This document shows positions 33,936 to 42,015 of a DNA stretch of 56,962 nt, piece by piece. The stretch covers positions 1 through 56,962 of the forward strand of contig JANWIX010000036.1 of NCBI GenBank assembly GCA_025449675.1. Reading direction: 5' to 3'. The position numbers were made by a program, and so were the translations under genes. The first letter of the stretch is position 1, and each line of letters starts with the position of its first letter. This DNA is from Nitrososphaera sp. (GTDB lineage Archaea; Thermoproteota; Nitrososphaeria; Nitrososphaerales; Nitrososphaeraceae). The notes under the pieces were generated by a model. That model was given only the letters and a program-made list of their open reading frames with translations, ran no database searches and was not told where the DNA came from.

Positions 33936-34379
33936 ATGTCTGCTGTCTTGAAGGAGCTGCGCGCCCAGATCCAGGTAAATGCGAGCAGTACGCGCGTATG
34001 GAACATACTGACAGACTTTGAGAAGTACGAGCAGTGGAACCCTTTCATTCATAAAATAGTCGGCGCGCCAATAGAAGGATCAAGCATCAAGATACACCTG
34101 CGGACACCTGGCGGCAAGAGTCGTCAGTACGCACCCATGGTCACAAAGGTGGACCAGGGCCGCGAACTACGCTGGATCGGCAGAAGCATGCTGCTCACCG
34201 GCGAGCATATCTTTATGATTGAAGAGAAACAGGCAGACAGCGTTCTTTTCATCCAACGGGAAATATTCGGTGGGCTGCTGGCCGCTTTCTTTGGCCGCAG
34301 CACGCATGAGGACATCGAAGCAGGCTTTCGCCAAATGAACGAGGCTTTGAAGCAAAGATCAGAGCGCACGCAAGTCTAG
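33936..34379 (+). CDS. SRPBCC (START/polyketide-cyclase-like) ligand-binding protein
   Basis: A 147-aa protein with the helix-grip pattern: ASSTRVWNILTDFEKYEQWNPFIHKI at the start, VTKVDQGRELRWIGR in the middle, and the C-terminal long helix EDIEAGFRQMNEALKQR. Binds hydrophobic ligands in this fold; ligand unknown. Starts ATG 33936. Confidence 0.88.
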   Translation: MSAVLKELRAQIQVNASSTRVWNILTDFEKYEQWNPFIHKIVGAPIEGSSIKIHLRTPGGKSRQYAPMVTKVDQGRELRWIGRSMLLTGEHIFMIEEKQADSVLFIQREIFGGLLAAFFGRSTHEDIEAGFRQMNEALKQRSERTQV

Positions 34380-34445
34380 CCTGAACGCCTGGCGACTTGC
34401 TCGAGGCACCAGAAGCACAAAACCTGAATGAAAATAAATATCTAG

Positions 34446-34895
34446 TTGACTACCCAACGATACGTAGTGCCGAACTACTACGAAATATTGGGCGTTACCG
34501 AAGAAGCGTCGCCAGACGACATCAAAAAGTCATTTAGAAATTTGGCACTCAAATATCATCCCGACAAGAATGGCAATTCTGAGGAATCAAAGCAAAAGTT
34601 CATGAGAATAGTTGAAGCGTATGAAGTCCTTTCGGAGGCACACTCGAGAAAAAGTTACGACGGTGTCCAGCCGAGGCCTCAAACCAGGCCTCCAAAGTGG
34701 ACTCCTTCCGCAGACTTTAGCAAAGTATACAGCTACGAAGAAATCCGGAAAAGATACCGCCAAAGTGGTCCCGACTATATGCGTGGTGGAATGTGGGATA
34801 TTAGCGACAAGGCAAGTGCGGGCATGTGGAAAGCTACAATGATTCTTTTCGGCTGTCTTGGGGCTATAGTGCTCTATATCTTGCTCTTCAGCTAG
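34446..34895 (+). CDS. membrane-anchored J-domain (DnaJ-like) protein
   Basis: The J-domain occupies residues 10-75 with the HPD triplet ([12 protein letters not shown]) that stimulates Hsp70, followed by a Pro-rich linker and a C-terminal membrane helix ([21 protein letters not shown]). The Gly/Phe and zinc domains of full DnaJ are absent. TTG 34446 is the outer start; a TATA-like AAATAAATATC at 34430-34440 would fit a GTG start at 34467 ([10 protein letters not shown]) better. Confidence 0.87.
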   Translation: MTTQRYVVPNYYEILGVTEEASPDDIKKSFRNLALKYHPDKNGNSEESKQKFMRIVEAYEVLSEAHSRKSYDGVQPRPQTRPPKWTPSADFSKVYSYEEIRKRYRQSGPDYMRGGMWDISDKASAGMWKATMILFGCLGAIVLYILLFS

Positions 34896-35185
34896 TGCCT
34901 GTGCCTGTTTCTGCTTTTCTTGTGTTCTTCTGCCCGTCTTCTCGACCTGTCAAAAGTCGCATATTTGAACGCGAAGAACGCGCCGACCATAAATCCCGGA
35001 ACCGAAATAAACCATAGTGACAGCCCCACGGCCAGCGATAACAGAATTCCCAGAGCTCCGGAGGCAATGGACGCTATCATTAGCATAAGGGTAACCTGTT
35101 TTGTCGCGGCCAACGTGAAGGGTGTTGGAAATGACGATATAAGTCGTTTTCTATGGAACTCAAAAGGAATAAAAAGGGAACGCAT
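34892..35185 (-). CDS. two-helix membrane protein, function unknown
   Basis: A 97-aa product converging on the J-domain gene with a 4-bp overlap at the ends. Two hydrophobic helices ([20 protein letters not shown] and [17 protein letters not shown]) and a strongly basic tail ([17 protein letters not shown]). The first 30 residues are uncertain; the real start may be at the internal ATG near the first helix. Function unknown. Confidence 0.5.
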   Translation of the reverse strand: MRSLFIPFEFHRKRLISSFPTPFTLAATKQVTLMLMIASIASGALGILLSLAVGLSLWFISVPGFMVGAFFAFKYATFDRSRRRAEEHKKSRNRHRH

Positions 35186-35199
35186 TCACCGGCGCATCG

Positions 35200-35496
35200 A
35201 TGCAGATAGTCGCCATAGGAAGCCGGGTCTTTGTAACAAGTTTCCAGCTTGCTGGCGTCAAAGGAGTAAAGGTCGAAAATTCTCAGGATGCGCTCACTGA
35301 AATTAACAAGATGAGTGAAGGCAGTGGCATCGGGCTTGTCCTGTTGAGCGACGATATCGGCAAAGAGATCAGATCTCAGCTCACGAGCTTAAGAGCAAAG
35401 AGGCCGATCCCACTCATCTTTGAGCTGCCCTCTCCGGGAAGCAAAAAGGAGAAGGTAGACTATAGGGCCTTGCTGAAACAGATACTTGGAGTCTAA
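35200..35496 (+). CDS. atpF: A-type ATP synthase subunit F
   Basis: Regulatory subunit of the central stalk of the A-type H+-ATPase. 98 aa with the CheY-like signature QIVAIGSRVFVTSFQLAGVKG, IGLVLLSDDIGKEIR, and PLIFELPSPGSKKEK near the end. No other ATPase gene is adjacent, so the gene is separated from the main operon. Stop overlaps the next, convergent, gene by 4 bp. Confidence 0.87.
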   Translation: MQIVAIGSRVFVTSFQLAGVKGVKVENSQDALTEINKMSEGSGIGLVLLSDDIGKEIRSQLTSLRAKRPIPLIFELPSPGSKKEKVDYRALLKQILGV

Positions 35497-36080
35497 CCTT
35501 CTAGGTAGTCACGGGGGCCTCCGAATACTCTGGCGATTGTCAGGATCTTGGCCCACTCTTCAAGTGATTCAATGATAACTCTGGCATGGTGCAGGTCTTT
35601 GCCGCCGGCAACAACACCATGATTCTTGACAATTGTAACACGAGCGCCCTGCGCGAATTCATGTGCAACTGACTCTGCTAGGTCTTTCGAACCCGAGGGC
35701 TTGTTAGCGATAACCACTGGTGTTCCCACAACTATCCGCGCCTCCTCTATCACATGTCTAAATTCAGCCGATATCGATACGCCTATTGTAAACGGGCTGT
35801 GAGTATGAACGACCGCATTAACATCGGGAGCAGCGTTGTAGATGGCCCTGTGCATTTCCAGTTCAATGCTAGGCTTCATTTTGCCCAGCACCTTGCCAGT
35901 CTTGAGGTTCACCTTGACTAGGTCCGTTTTACGAATAAGATAGCGCGGGATGCCGGACGGCGTGATCCACATCCAGTTCAGGCTGGTCCTCACGCTGTGA
36001 TTGCCAGAGATAGAAGTTGTCAACCCCATTGCGTACAATCCTGCCACACAATCTACCAGCTCTTGCTTGCTTGCCGACAC
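35493..36080 (-). CDS. class II aldolase/adducin-family protein
   Basis: A 195-aa protein like L-fuculose/rhamnulose-phosphate aldolases and ribulose-phosphate epimerases. Zinc ligands are in place: VVHTHSPF (two His) and VKNHGVVAGG (third His), with catalytic Glu in IELEMHRAIY. The oxyanion Gly and the N-terminal TTSISGNHSVR segment fit. Exact substrate unknown. GTG start at 36080. Confidence 0.87.
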   Translation of the reverse strand: MSASKQELVDCVAGLYAMGLTTSISGNHSVRTSLNWMWITPSGIPRYLIRKTDLVKVNLKTGKVLGKMKPSIELEMHRAIYNAAPDVNAVVHTHSPFTIGVSISAEFRHVIEEARIVVGTPVVIANKPSGSKDLAESVAHEFAQGARVTIVKNHGVVAGGKDLHHARVIIESLEEWAKILTIARVFGGPRDYLEG

Positions 36081-36173
36081 GGATTAGAAAACCCGATACG
36101 ATGCTAAAAGGCATATCGATAGCGCCTTAGTCAGATTAAGTGCGAATTGGAAATGCCGCTGAGCCCCTGGAAC

Positions 36174-36182
36174 ACATAATAG
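36174..36182 (+). promoter_or_regulatory. TATA box for the sugar dehydrogenase
   Basis: CATAATAG at about 36174-36182 is close to 30 bases before ATG 36208, fitting a leaderless or short-leader transcript. Confidence 0.5.
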
Positions 36183-36207
36183 CAGGAAACTGACATTCTG
36201 TTTTGGG

Positions 36208-37530
36208 ATGGACAAGACAAGGGCGGCAATAGTTGTCATCGTTGCCGCAGTTGCTATAGGAGTCGGCATTTCACTTGCCTTTCAGGCCAGCAGCAATCCG
36301 CCTGTAGTCCCACCGCCTTCCAATAACATACCGCCTCCAACCAACAACGGAAACAACAATACCGACGATCACGATAATTTCTCAGTCTTGCCCGATTCGA
36401 ATCCGCCTGTGATAAGAGATGCCACCCTGAGAGTCGAGAAGGTGATAGAGGGACTGTCAGCGCCAACCAGCATGACGTTTCTCGACCGGGACGACCTCAT
36501 GATTGTGCAAAAAGACAATGGCAGGGTACGCCACGTGTCAAATGGCGCCCTCCAGCCCGCCTCTTTGCTGGAAGTCTCTGTGAGGAATAATAGCGAAAGA
36601 GGTCTGCTTGGTCTGGCTGTGGCAGACAGGACGGGAACAAGCGACGTGTTCCTGTACTTTACCGAAGAAAGTAACGGAGACACAAGAAACAGGGTCTACA
36701 GGTATGACTGGTCCAGTCAAGGTATCATGGGAAGGACCCTCTTGCTGGACCTGCCAGGCACGCCCGGGCCAAATCATGACGGGGGCAAGATCACTCTGGG
36801 CCCTGATGGACTGCTTTACGTCATAATAGGCGATCTGAATCGCGACGGCATGCTGCAGAATTTTAGAAATGGTCCAAGCCCTGATGATACTTCAGTAATT
36901 ATTCGCGTGGATAGAAATGGAATGGCCGCAGGGAACGCACCACTCTCAGACAGTGATCCCGCAATAAATGATGCTTTGGCCACGTACTATGCCTATGGAA
37001 TACGCAATAGCTTTGGTATGGATTTTGATCCGTTGACCGATACCCTGTGGGACACTGAAAATGGGCCAGCCGACTACGATGAAATCAATGTTGTGCAGCC
37101 TGGATTTAACAGCGGATGGCAACGGGTCATGGGACCAATAGAGCGAACTGACGATGTACCTGATGACCTGGTCAGCTTTGAAGGCTCTAAATATTCGGAT
37201 CCCGCGTTCAGCTGGCGGCAGGCAGAGGGAATAACAGACATTGAATTTTTGAATTCAACAAAACTAGGTGACAGGTATTCCTTCAACATCTTTGTCGGCG
37301 ATATTAACAACGGAAATATCTACTTCTTTACAGTCAACGATGAAAGGGAGGGGATCACTGCTGACGGCGCAGGACTTCAGGACCTTGTCGCGGACAATCG
37401 CGACGAGGTCTCAGCCGTAACTTTTGGAACGGGATTTGGCGGAATAACTGATATTGAAACTGGGCCCGATGGCTATCTCTACATTCTTACCTTTGGCGGA
37501 GACCTGTATCGCATTGTTCCTGCGCAATAG
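36208..37530 (+). CDS. PQQ-type sugar dehydrogenase (GSDH/soluble glucose dehydrogenase-like) beta-propeller
   Basis: A 440-aa protein with an N-terminal signal anchor (residues 6-26) and a Pro/Asn-rich linker (29-60, PPPSNNIPPPTNN), so it faces outside the cell. The rest is a six-bladed propeller with the signature HDGGKITLGPDGLLYVIIGD and GLLGLAVADRT, DTENGPADYDEIN, GPDGYLYILT. PQQ-dependent or related aldose/sorbosone dehydrogenase activity is expected; dependence on PQQ is not proven. A TATA box about 28 bases before ATG 36208 supports the start. Confidence 0.9.
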   Translation: MDKTRAAIVVIVAAVAIGVGISLAFQASSNPPVVPPPSNNIPPPTNNGNNNTDDHDNFSVLPDSNPPVIRDATLRVEKVIEGLSAPTSMTFLDRDDLMIVQKDNGRVRHVSNGALQPASLLEVSVRNNSERGLLGLAVADRTGTSDVFLYFTEESNGDTRNRVYRYDWSSQGIMGRTLLLDLPGTPGPNHDGGKITLGPDGLLYVIIGDLNRDGMLQNFRNGPSPDDTSVIIRVDRNGMAAGNAPLSDSDPAINDALATYYAYGIRNSFGMDFDPLTDTLWDTENGPADYDEINVVQPGFNSGWQRVMGPIERTDDVPDDLVSFEGSKYSDPAFSWRQAEGITDIEFLNSTKLGDRYSFNIFVGDINNGNIYFFTVNDEREGITADGAGLQDLVADNRDEVSAVTFGTGFGGITDIETGPDGYLYILTFGGDLYRIVPAQ

Positions 37531-37554
37531 TATTCGAATGCGAGCCGGGAGTTT

Positions 37555-38208
37555 ATGAAAAAGAACAACCTTAAACTATTATGTAAGAATCATGTTGAAC
37601 AATCGACTTTGCTGAACAAGCTGCGAGATTTGTTGCAGCCAACGATGGCCAGATTGGGAGCGAGCTTTGCTTCGACAGGGCTATCCGCGAATTTTTGGAC
37701 TGGTCTTGGGCTGTCCATCGCAATTGCAGCCGGGATAGTGTATGCTTCGCCAGCGCTGGGTCTGCCATGGTATTATGCCGCGGTGGTTGGCGGAATATTG
37801 CTGCTTGTTTCTGGATTCCTGGACGTGATTGACGGGAGCGTTGCGCGCGTCACCGGCAAGTCTTCAAAGAAGGGCGCCTTTCTGGATTCGTCATTTGACA
37901 AGATTGCCGAATCTGTGGTATTCGTCGGAATAGCCGCCGGTGGATTGGCGCAACCCGTGTGGGTAATCGTAGCGCTTGCAGCGTCTCTTCTTGTGAGCTA
38001 CTCTAGAGCAAGGGCAGAGTCACTTGGCGTGGAGTTGAAGGGCATCGGAATAGGAGAACGTGCCGAGCGGCTGTTGATAGTTGCGTTGGTAGGAATGGTT
38101 CCGCATCCTGAAGCCATGAACTGGGCGATGATAATAGTGGCGGTAGTTGCGGCTATAACGCTTGCGCAGCGCATTGCGTCAACATCAAAGAAACTGTCCT
38201 TTACCTGA
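37555..38208 (+). CDS. CDP-alcohol phosphatidyltransferase family (archaetidylinositol-phosphate synthase-like)
   Basis: Integral membrane enzyme joining CDP-archaeol to an alcohol phosphate. The complete signature D-x2-D-G-x2-A-R-x8-G-x3-D-x3-D is at 90-115 (Asp90, Asp93, Gly94, Ala97, Arg98, Gly107, Asp111, Asp115). About five membrane helices. Inositol phosphate as acceptor is inferred from resemblance; archaetidylglycerol or others remain possible. 217 aa. Confidence 0.87.
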   Translation: MKKNNLKLLCKNHVEQSTLLNKLRDLLQPTMARLGASFASTGLSANFWTGLGLSIAIAAGIVYASPALGLPWYYAAVVGGILLLVSGFLDVIDGSVARVTGKSSKKGAFLDSSFDKIAESVVFVGIAAGGLAQPVWVIVALAASLLVSYSRARAESLGVELKGIGIGERAERLLIVALVGMVPHPEAMNWAMIIVAVVAAITLAQRIASTSKKLSFT

Positions 38209-38497
38209 GTCTTCCGCCCATGCGCCTTTCGGCTTCGGACCGCACCTTGACGATGCCCCTGTGGACGGCGCAAGATACGCAATAGAACTTTACATCAGTC
38301 GATTGCGGCGCGTAGAACGTATCAGGATAGGTCTGCCTCAGCTCCTTGGCAAGAGTTGGCTCAATCATGGTGATCCTTCCAGTGACTTTCTTTGCCTTGT
38401 CCCGCGGAACCAAAGCACCACACTGGCTGCAATGCACTGTGCCGGAACTGCCCTTGCCACCCTTGGATCTGCCTCTACTTGCTCTCTTCTTTGGCAT
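38201..38497 (-). CDS. rps26e: 30S ribosomal protein S26e
   Basis: 98-aa eukaryote-type ribosomal protein of the small subunit, present in eukaryotes and TACK archaea. Zinc-ribbon Cys pairs HCSQCG and YCVSC with the flanking VKFYCVSCAVHRGIVKVRS motif and a basic, Gly/Ser-rich start. Converges with the previous gene with 8-bp overlap. Supports the archaeal assignment. Confidence 0.95.
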   Translation of the reverse strand: MPKKRASRGRSKGGKGSSGTVHCSQCGALVPRDKAKKVTGRITMIEPTLAKELRQTYPDTFYAPQSTDVKFYCVSCAVHRGIVKVRSEAERRMGGRLR

Positions 38498-38633
38498 GGA
38501 GCGTTTAGGTCTCTTGCCATCCTTTAAATCTTGTGATGATTCTGTTAACCCAGAGTAAATGCAGGTAGTCAGAAAAATTTGCTCAAAAAGTATATAGCTT
38601 AGTTGCGTCGCATTTCAATATACAAGAGGGCTA

Positions 38634-38711
38634 ATGCCGCCAGCTGCGGGACCGCCATCCCAAACTCGCTGCTGTGCGTGCGACCCTTTCTTGTCGCTAT
38701 CTTATTATTAA
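38634..38711 (+). CDS. possible 25-aa Cys-containing leader peptide
   Basis: ATG 38634 to TAA 38709-38711 encodes M-P-P-A-A-G-P-P-S-Q-T-R then CCAC and a short end. It is preceded by a TATA-like TATATAG at 38591-38597 and a GAGGG block just ahead of ATG. It ends 25 bases before the preferred PfkB-type start. Very short; a leader peptide or nothing. Confidence 0.25.
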   Translation: MPPAAGPPSQTRCCACDPFLSLSYY

Positions 38712-38736
38712 AAGCCACTTACAAAAGCAGCAATCT

Positions 38737-39651
38737 TTGAGAATAGGTATTGCTTCGCATGTTGTGCTAGACACCATCAGGAAAAATGATGGATCGTCGA
38801 TCGACAGTCTCGGCGGGCCGCCCTGTTACTGCGGGCTGACGAGCAGGCGATTTGGGTTTGAGGTGGCACTTGCCACCAGAATTGGCAGTGATTTTCCCAG
38901 CCAGATGGTTGATCTTTTACGACAGAACAAGATCTTCGTCAAAGAGAACCACCGGGATCATCAAAATCCTACGACACGATTCTCTATTTCCACCCAGCAA
39001 GACACGCGCATGCTGTCACTCACATCAAAGTGTGGACCCCTGGCGGCCGAAGATATCGAAAAGATGAACGTAGATTGCTGGTTGGCAAGTCCTGTTGTCG
39101 ACGAAATTTCGACTGAAGTGCTTGCAGCGATCAAAGAGGATGGAGGAACCAGACATTTCTGCATGCTAGACCCGCAGGGATACATGCGAAGCATCGATAG
39201 CAATGGTGTCGTGACCCTCAAGGATAGACTGAATCTGGATCTTTCCGGCGTACGCGCCATCAAAGTGGATGAAGATGAGATGAGGGCTCTGACTGGAGGG
39301 CTCGGTGGGCTGGAAGGTATGAAGGTCTTGCAGTCAAGGGGAGTCGAATTCGTAGTTTCGACGGTTCATCGGGAGATCCATCTGTTGCACGAAGAGACGC
39401 ACTACTGGGCGAAAATGAAAGAAATAGATGCGCCGGATTCGACTGGCGCAGGCGACATTTTGTGTGCCGCTTTTTGCTGCAGTTTTGTAAAGGAAAAAGA
39501 TCCACTTTGGGCACTATGTTTCGGGGCAGGTGCGGTAAGGGCCGCCTTGGAATCAGGACAGAATGGCCTGGACAAGGTGCCTTCGATGGGCAGGATAGAA
39601 GAGAACGCCTCTTACTTTTACAACACGATAGGCTTCAAGCAACTCTCTTAG
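38737..39651 (+). CDS. PfkB-family carbohydrate kinase
   Basis: Ribokinase-fold sugar or nucleoside kinase. The catalytic motif DSTGAGD is at 234-240 counted from TTG 38737; GGPPCYCGLTSRRFGFEVALATRIG gives the N-terminal Gly-Gly substrate loop. The frame is open to 38674, but the family begins at the strand R-I-G-I-A-S, and a TATA-like TATTATTAAA at 38702-38711 is placed about 27 bases before TTG 38737. Substrate not determinable. Confidence 0.87.
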   Translation: MRIGIASHVVLDTIRKNDGSSIDSLGGPPCYCGLTSRRFGFEVALATRIGSDFPSQMVDLLRQNKIFVKENHRDHQNPTTRFSISTQQDTRMLSLTSKCGPLAAEDIEKMNVDCWLASPVVDEISTEVLAAIKEDGGTRHFCMLDPQGYMRSIDSNGVVTLKDRLNLDLSGVRAIKVDEDEMRALTGGLGGLEGMKVLQSRGVEFVVSTVHREIHLLHEETHYWAKMKEIDAPDSTGAGDILCAAFCCSFVKEKDPLWALCFGAGAVRAALESGQNGLDKVPSMGRIEENASYFYNTIGFKQLS

Positions 39652-39660
39652 CTTTAGATC

Positions 39661-39707
39661 TGAGCACCGTTGTGTGTGTTTCGTTCGCCGTGCTCACCTT
39701 CAAGGTG
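39661..39707. terminator. inverted repeats between convergent genes
   Basis: TGAGCAC (39661-39667) and GTGCTCA (39690-39696) are complementary, followed by CACCT-TCA-AGGTG (39695-39707). They lie between the ends of two convergent genes and may mark the 3' ends of one or both messages; no long T-run follows. Confidence 0.4.
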
Positions 39708-39722
39708 TAGGTAGTAGAACGG

Positions 39723-40124
39723 CTAAGTCAATGCATTCAGAAAAATTCTGGTATCTTTTCTTGATAGCAAACAAAACGATGCGGTACTAACGACCATCGA
39801 AGCTAATCGGTCGATAGAAGTGTAGGGCGGTAACAGTATCAATGCTATCAAGTAAATACCAAACACTAATACATGTAAGATTATTGCGGCAAACCAAGAC
39901 CATCTTTGTTTTTTCAAGATACCAATGCCTGTTATTATGCTGAAAATGAACAACCCACCTTGGGCAAGAAATAGTGAAAAAGTCAGGGTCAGGTATGAAA
40001 CCGTGTCTAACTGTGGTCTGTCGGGTCTTGGGTACCTGAAAGCAACTTCAAGGGAGTCTCGCGTAAGTCGATCATAAACAGCCTGAATTATGGCAGGCGA
40101 TAAAGCCAAAAATGTGAGAATCAC
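39723..40124 (-). CDS. four-helix membrane protein in an AT-richer patch
   Basis: A 133-aa protein with about four hydrophobic segments (ILTFLALSPAIIQAVYD; SYLTLTFSLFLAQGGLFIFSIITGIGIL; WFAAIILHVLVFGIYLIALILL; a last short one). No recognised family. Nucleotide composition is visibly lower in G+C than in neighbouring core genes. Confidence 0.6.
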   Translation of the reverse strand: MILTFLALSPAIIQAVYDRLTRDSLEVAFRYPRPDRPQLDTVSYLTLTFSLFLAQGGLFIFSIITGIGILKKQRWSWFAAIILHVLVFGIYLIALILLPPYTSIDRLASMVVSTASFCLLSRKDTRIFLNALT

Positions 40125-40210
40125 CAGAAGAATGATAGCAATGGGTCGCCTGCGTGTAGCTGTTTCTGCCGTAACAGCGTTTAGAAAAATGAGCTATTTT
40201 AGGCTTAGAG

Positions 40211-40483
40211 TCATAGCATTAGCATAGGCTGTCTAGCGAGGCAGAAGTATCTGAAAGCGAACAAAGTGATTGTCAGCGTCAGCGCTAGCATCAATGAAAA
40301 CGAGAGTGTGTCTGAGTGAGACCAAAAAGTTCCATTTTGCCAAGTTAGGCATGCCGTTGAAGGGTTACATTGTGAAGAATGACCAAAGGCGCTTTCCATA
40401 CTCGCAATCAAGTCGAATGCGAAGCAAGCTACGACCAACACAAAAACTAGCCCTACCTGCAAACTTATCATTATTCGTAGCAT
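40211..40483 (-). CDS. two-helix membrane protein in the AT-richer patch
   Basis: A 90-aa protein with hydrophobic segments ISLQVGLVFVLVVACFAFDLI and LSFSLMLALTLTITLFAF around a central loop with Cys (SQCNPSTACL). Family unknown; could be a hypothetical or pseudogene remnant. Confidence 0.45.
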   Translation of the reverse strand: MLRIMISLQVGLVFVLVVACFAFDLIASMESAFGHSSQCNPSTACLTWQNGTFWSHSDTLSFSLMLALTLTITLFAFRYFCLARQPMLML

Positions 40484-40525
40484 GTTCAGATAAGGTTATT
40501 GTAGTCGCACTTCGCATCAGAGTCA

Positions 40526-40933
40526 ATGCCAGCGAATCATAAGGTCAGCGTCGCTTGGCAGATTGTATTCACGTTCATACCGATTCTTGATCTGTGGGCA
40601 TTCTACAGAATCAGAAAATTACAAAAATACGTGCTCTGGGTCATTTTACCAATGATAGCTCTGTCTGTCGCTATCGCTTCGTACTACTTCTATGTCATAA
40701 CAAAAGAGCTAATAGATGGCGCGTTGAGATATGACAATAGCACTTTAGATTCTAACAATGGCACGCAGGTCGCGGTTTCAAGAGTAGTACCAGCGCAAGG
40801 TTCTTTTCGAGAAGTCTCTGACTCTAGTAATATCGTTTTCATTGGCGCAGGCATAGGTTTTCAAGGTCTCTCAATCTATCTCATAATTAGTTGGTCGAGA
40901 CAGCATAATCGCACTTTTGACACATCCGCTTAA
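40526..40933 (+). CDS. three-helix membrane protein in the AT-richer patch
   Basis: A 135-aa protein: AWQIVFTFIPILDLWAFYRI, WVILPMIALSVAIASYYFYV and FIGAGIGFQGLSIYLIISW are the helices. The second loop is Asn/Ser-rich with two N-x-S/T sites, and the tail is charged (SRQHNRTFDTSA). Unknown family. It reads divergent from the preceding two minus-strand genes. Confidence 0.6.
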   Translation: MPANHKVSVAWQIVFTFIPILDLWAFYRIRKLQKYVLWVILPMIALSVAIASYYFYVITKELIDGALRYDNSTLDSNNGTQVAVSRVVPAQGSFREVSDSSNIVFIGAGIGFQGLSIYLIISWSRQHNRTFDTSA

Positions 40934-40995
40934 TCAACAAGTAAGAAAATCTGAACATACGTTACGGCTCTCTTAGCTTTAAATCCCACCCTGAC

Positions 40996-42015
40996 TTGAC
41001 CCAGACTGCTGTGAAAGTAGCGCTTTCAGGCGTCGATTCCAGAGACGAGGCCATGCTGTCGAAAGTGAAAAAGACGCTGGAATACCTTAACGTAAAAACT
41101 CAAGTCATGAAAGATAATGATTATCACGCGGCAAGAGAAGTGGACCTGGTCCTCGTCGCCGGTGGCGATCGCGGGATCTTGGACTACTTCCACAAGGTAG
41201 TTACCGAATCTGCCCCCGTTTTGGGAATCCATGAAACTGATGCTACCGGGTTCCTGGCGCAATTGGAAGTCCGCGATCTAGAGTTCGCTACTTCTCGTCT
41301 AAAACGTGGTGACTACTCTGTCGACGAGGTATTCCGCCTTGCCGTCAAGGTTGATGGCCGTCCGATAGATCCGGCTCTAAATGACGTCGCGGTATTTCCC
41401 AGCAAGAGCGCGACTCTGATGGAGCACGTGCTTCGGATAGATGGAAAGGACGTATGGCATGACAAGAGCGATGGTGTCATTATCGCGACTCCGACAGGCT
41501 CGACGGCGTACTCGATGTCGGCCGGCGGCCCCATGGCAATGCAAAGATCCCAGATCTTTATTGTAGTCTCTGTGAATTCATTGGACAATACCCGCAGGCC
41601 ACTGGTGGTTCCAAACGACAGCAAGCTGGAAATCGCCGACATTACAAGCCGTTACCACTGCGAGGTAGTTCTGGACGGGGGTCGCAGGCTGCAAGTAAAA
41701 ACAATGCTGGAATGCTCAAAACACGAATTTCCGGCGAGACTTGTCAGGCTGGCCGGGGACTCATCCGCGGCCGCGCTTATGGCAAAGAAGGTGAAACTTG
41801 CAGAGGACATGCTAAAGATGCCTCCAAGCGCCAAGCTCATCCTAAAGACCCTTGAATACGAAGGAGCGCTGAGCCAGAAGGATCTGGCGGCGAGGACTCT
41901 TCTGCCGGAGCGAACGATCAGGCTTTCGCTAAGCCACCTCCTGAGCCAGGGCTACGTCAAGAAAAAGACCTCCCTCAGAGATGCCAGACAGAGGATCTAC
42001 GAGCTGAAACTCTAG
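40996..42015 (+). CDS. NAD kinase-like domain fused to a C-terminal winged helix
   Basis: Residues 1-265 follow the NAD/diacylglycerol-kinase fold. DGVIIATPTGSTAYSMSAGGP at 159-179 is the strongest NADK signature. The GGDGT loop reads GGDRG at 56-60, with Asp58 kept, and the NE site reads ND at 129-130. Residues 275-339 form a separate winged helix (SAKLILKTLEYEGALSQKDLAAR, then RTIRLSLSHLLSQGYV and a basic wing). NADK with a DNA-binding tail suggests a NAD(P)-responsive regulator, or an enzyme with autoregulation; activity is unproven. Stop overlaps the convergent pyrG by 4 bases. Confidence 0.85.
   Translation: MTQTAVKVALSGVDSRDEAMLSKVKKTLEYLNVKTQVMKDNDYHAAREVDLVLVAGGDRGILDYFHKVVTESAPVLGIHETDATGFLAQLEVRDLEFATSRLKRGDYSVDEVFRLAVKVDGRPIDPALNDVAVFPSKSATLMEHVLRIDGKDVWHDKSDGVIIATPTGSTAYSMSAGGPMAMQRSQIFIVVSVNSLDNTRRPLVVPNDSKLEIADITSRYHCEVVLDGGRRLQVKTMLECSKHEFPARLVRLAGDSSAAALMAKKVKLAEDMLKMPPSAKLILKTLEYEGALSQKDLAARTLLPERTIRLSLSHLLSQGYVKKKTSLRDARQRIYELKL

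Noticed and set aside
34892-35185. Treating the whole 97-aa frame as secure
   Set aside because: The first 30 residues are not convincingly coding; reported at reduced confidence with an uncertain start.
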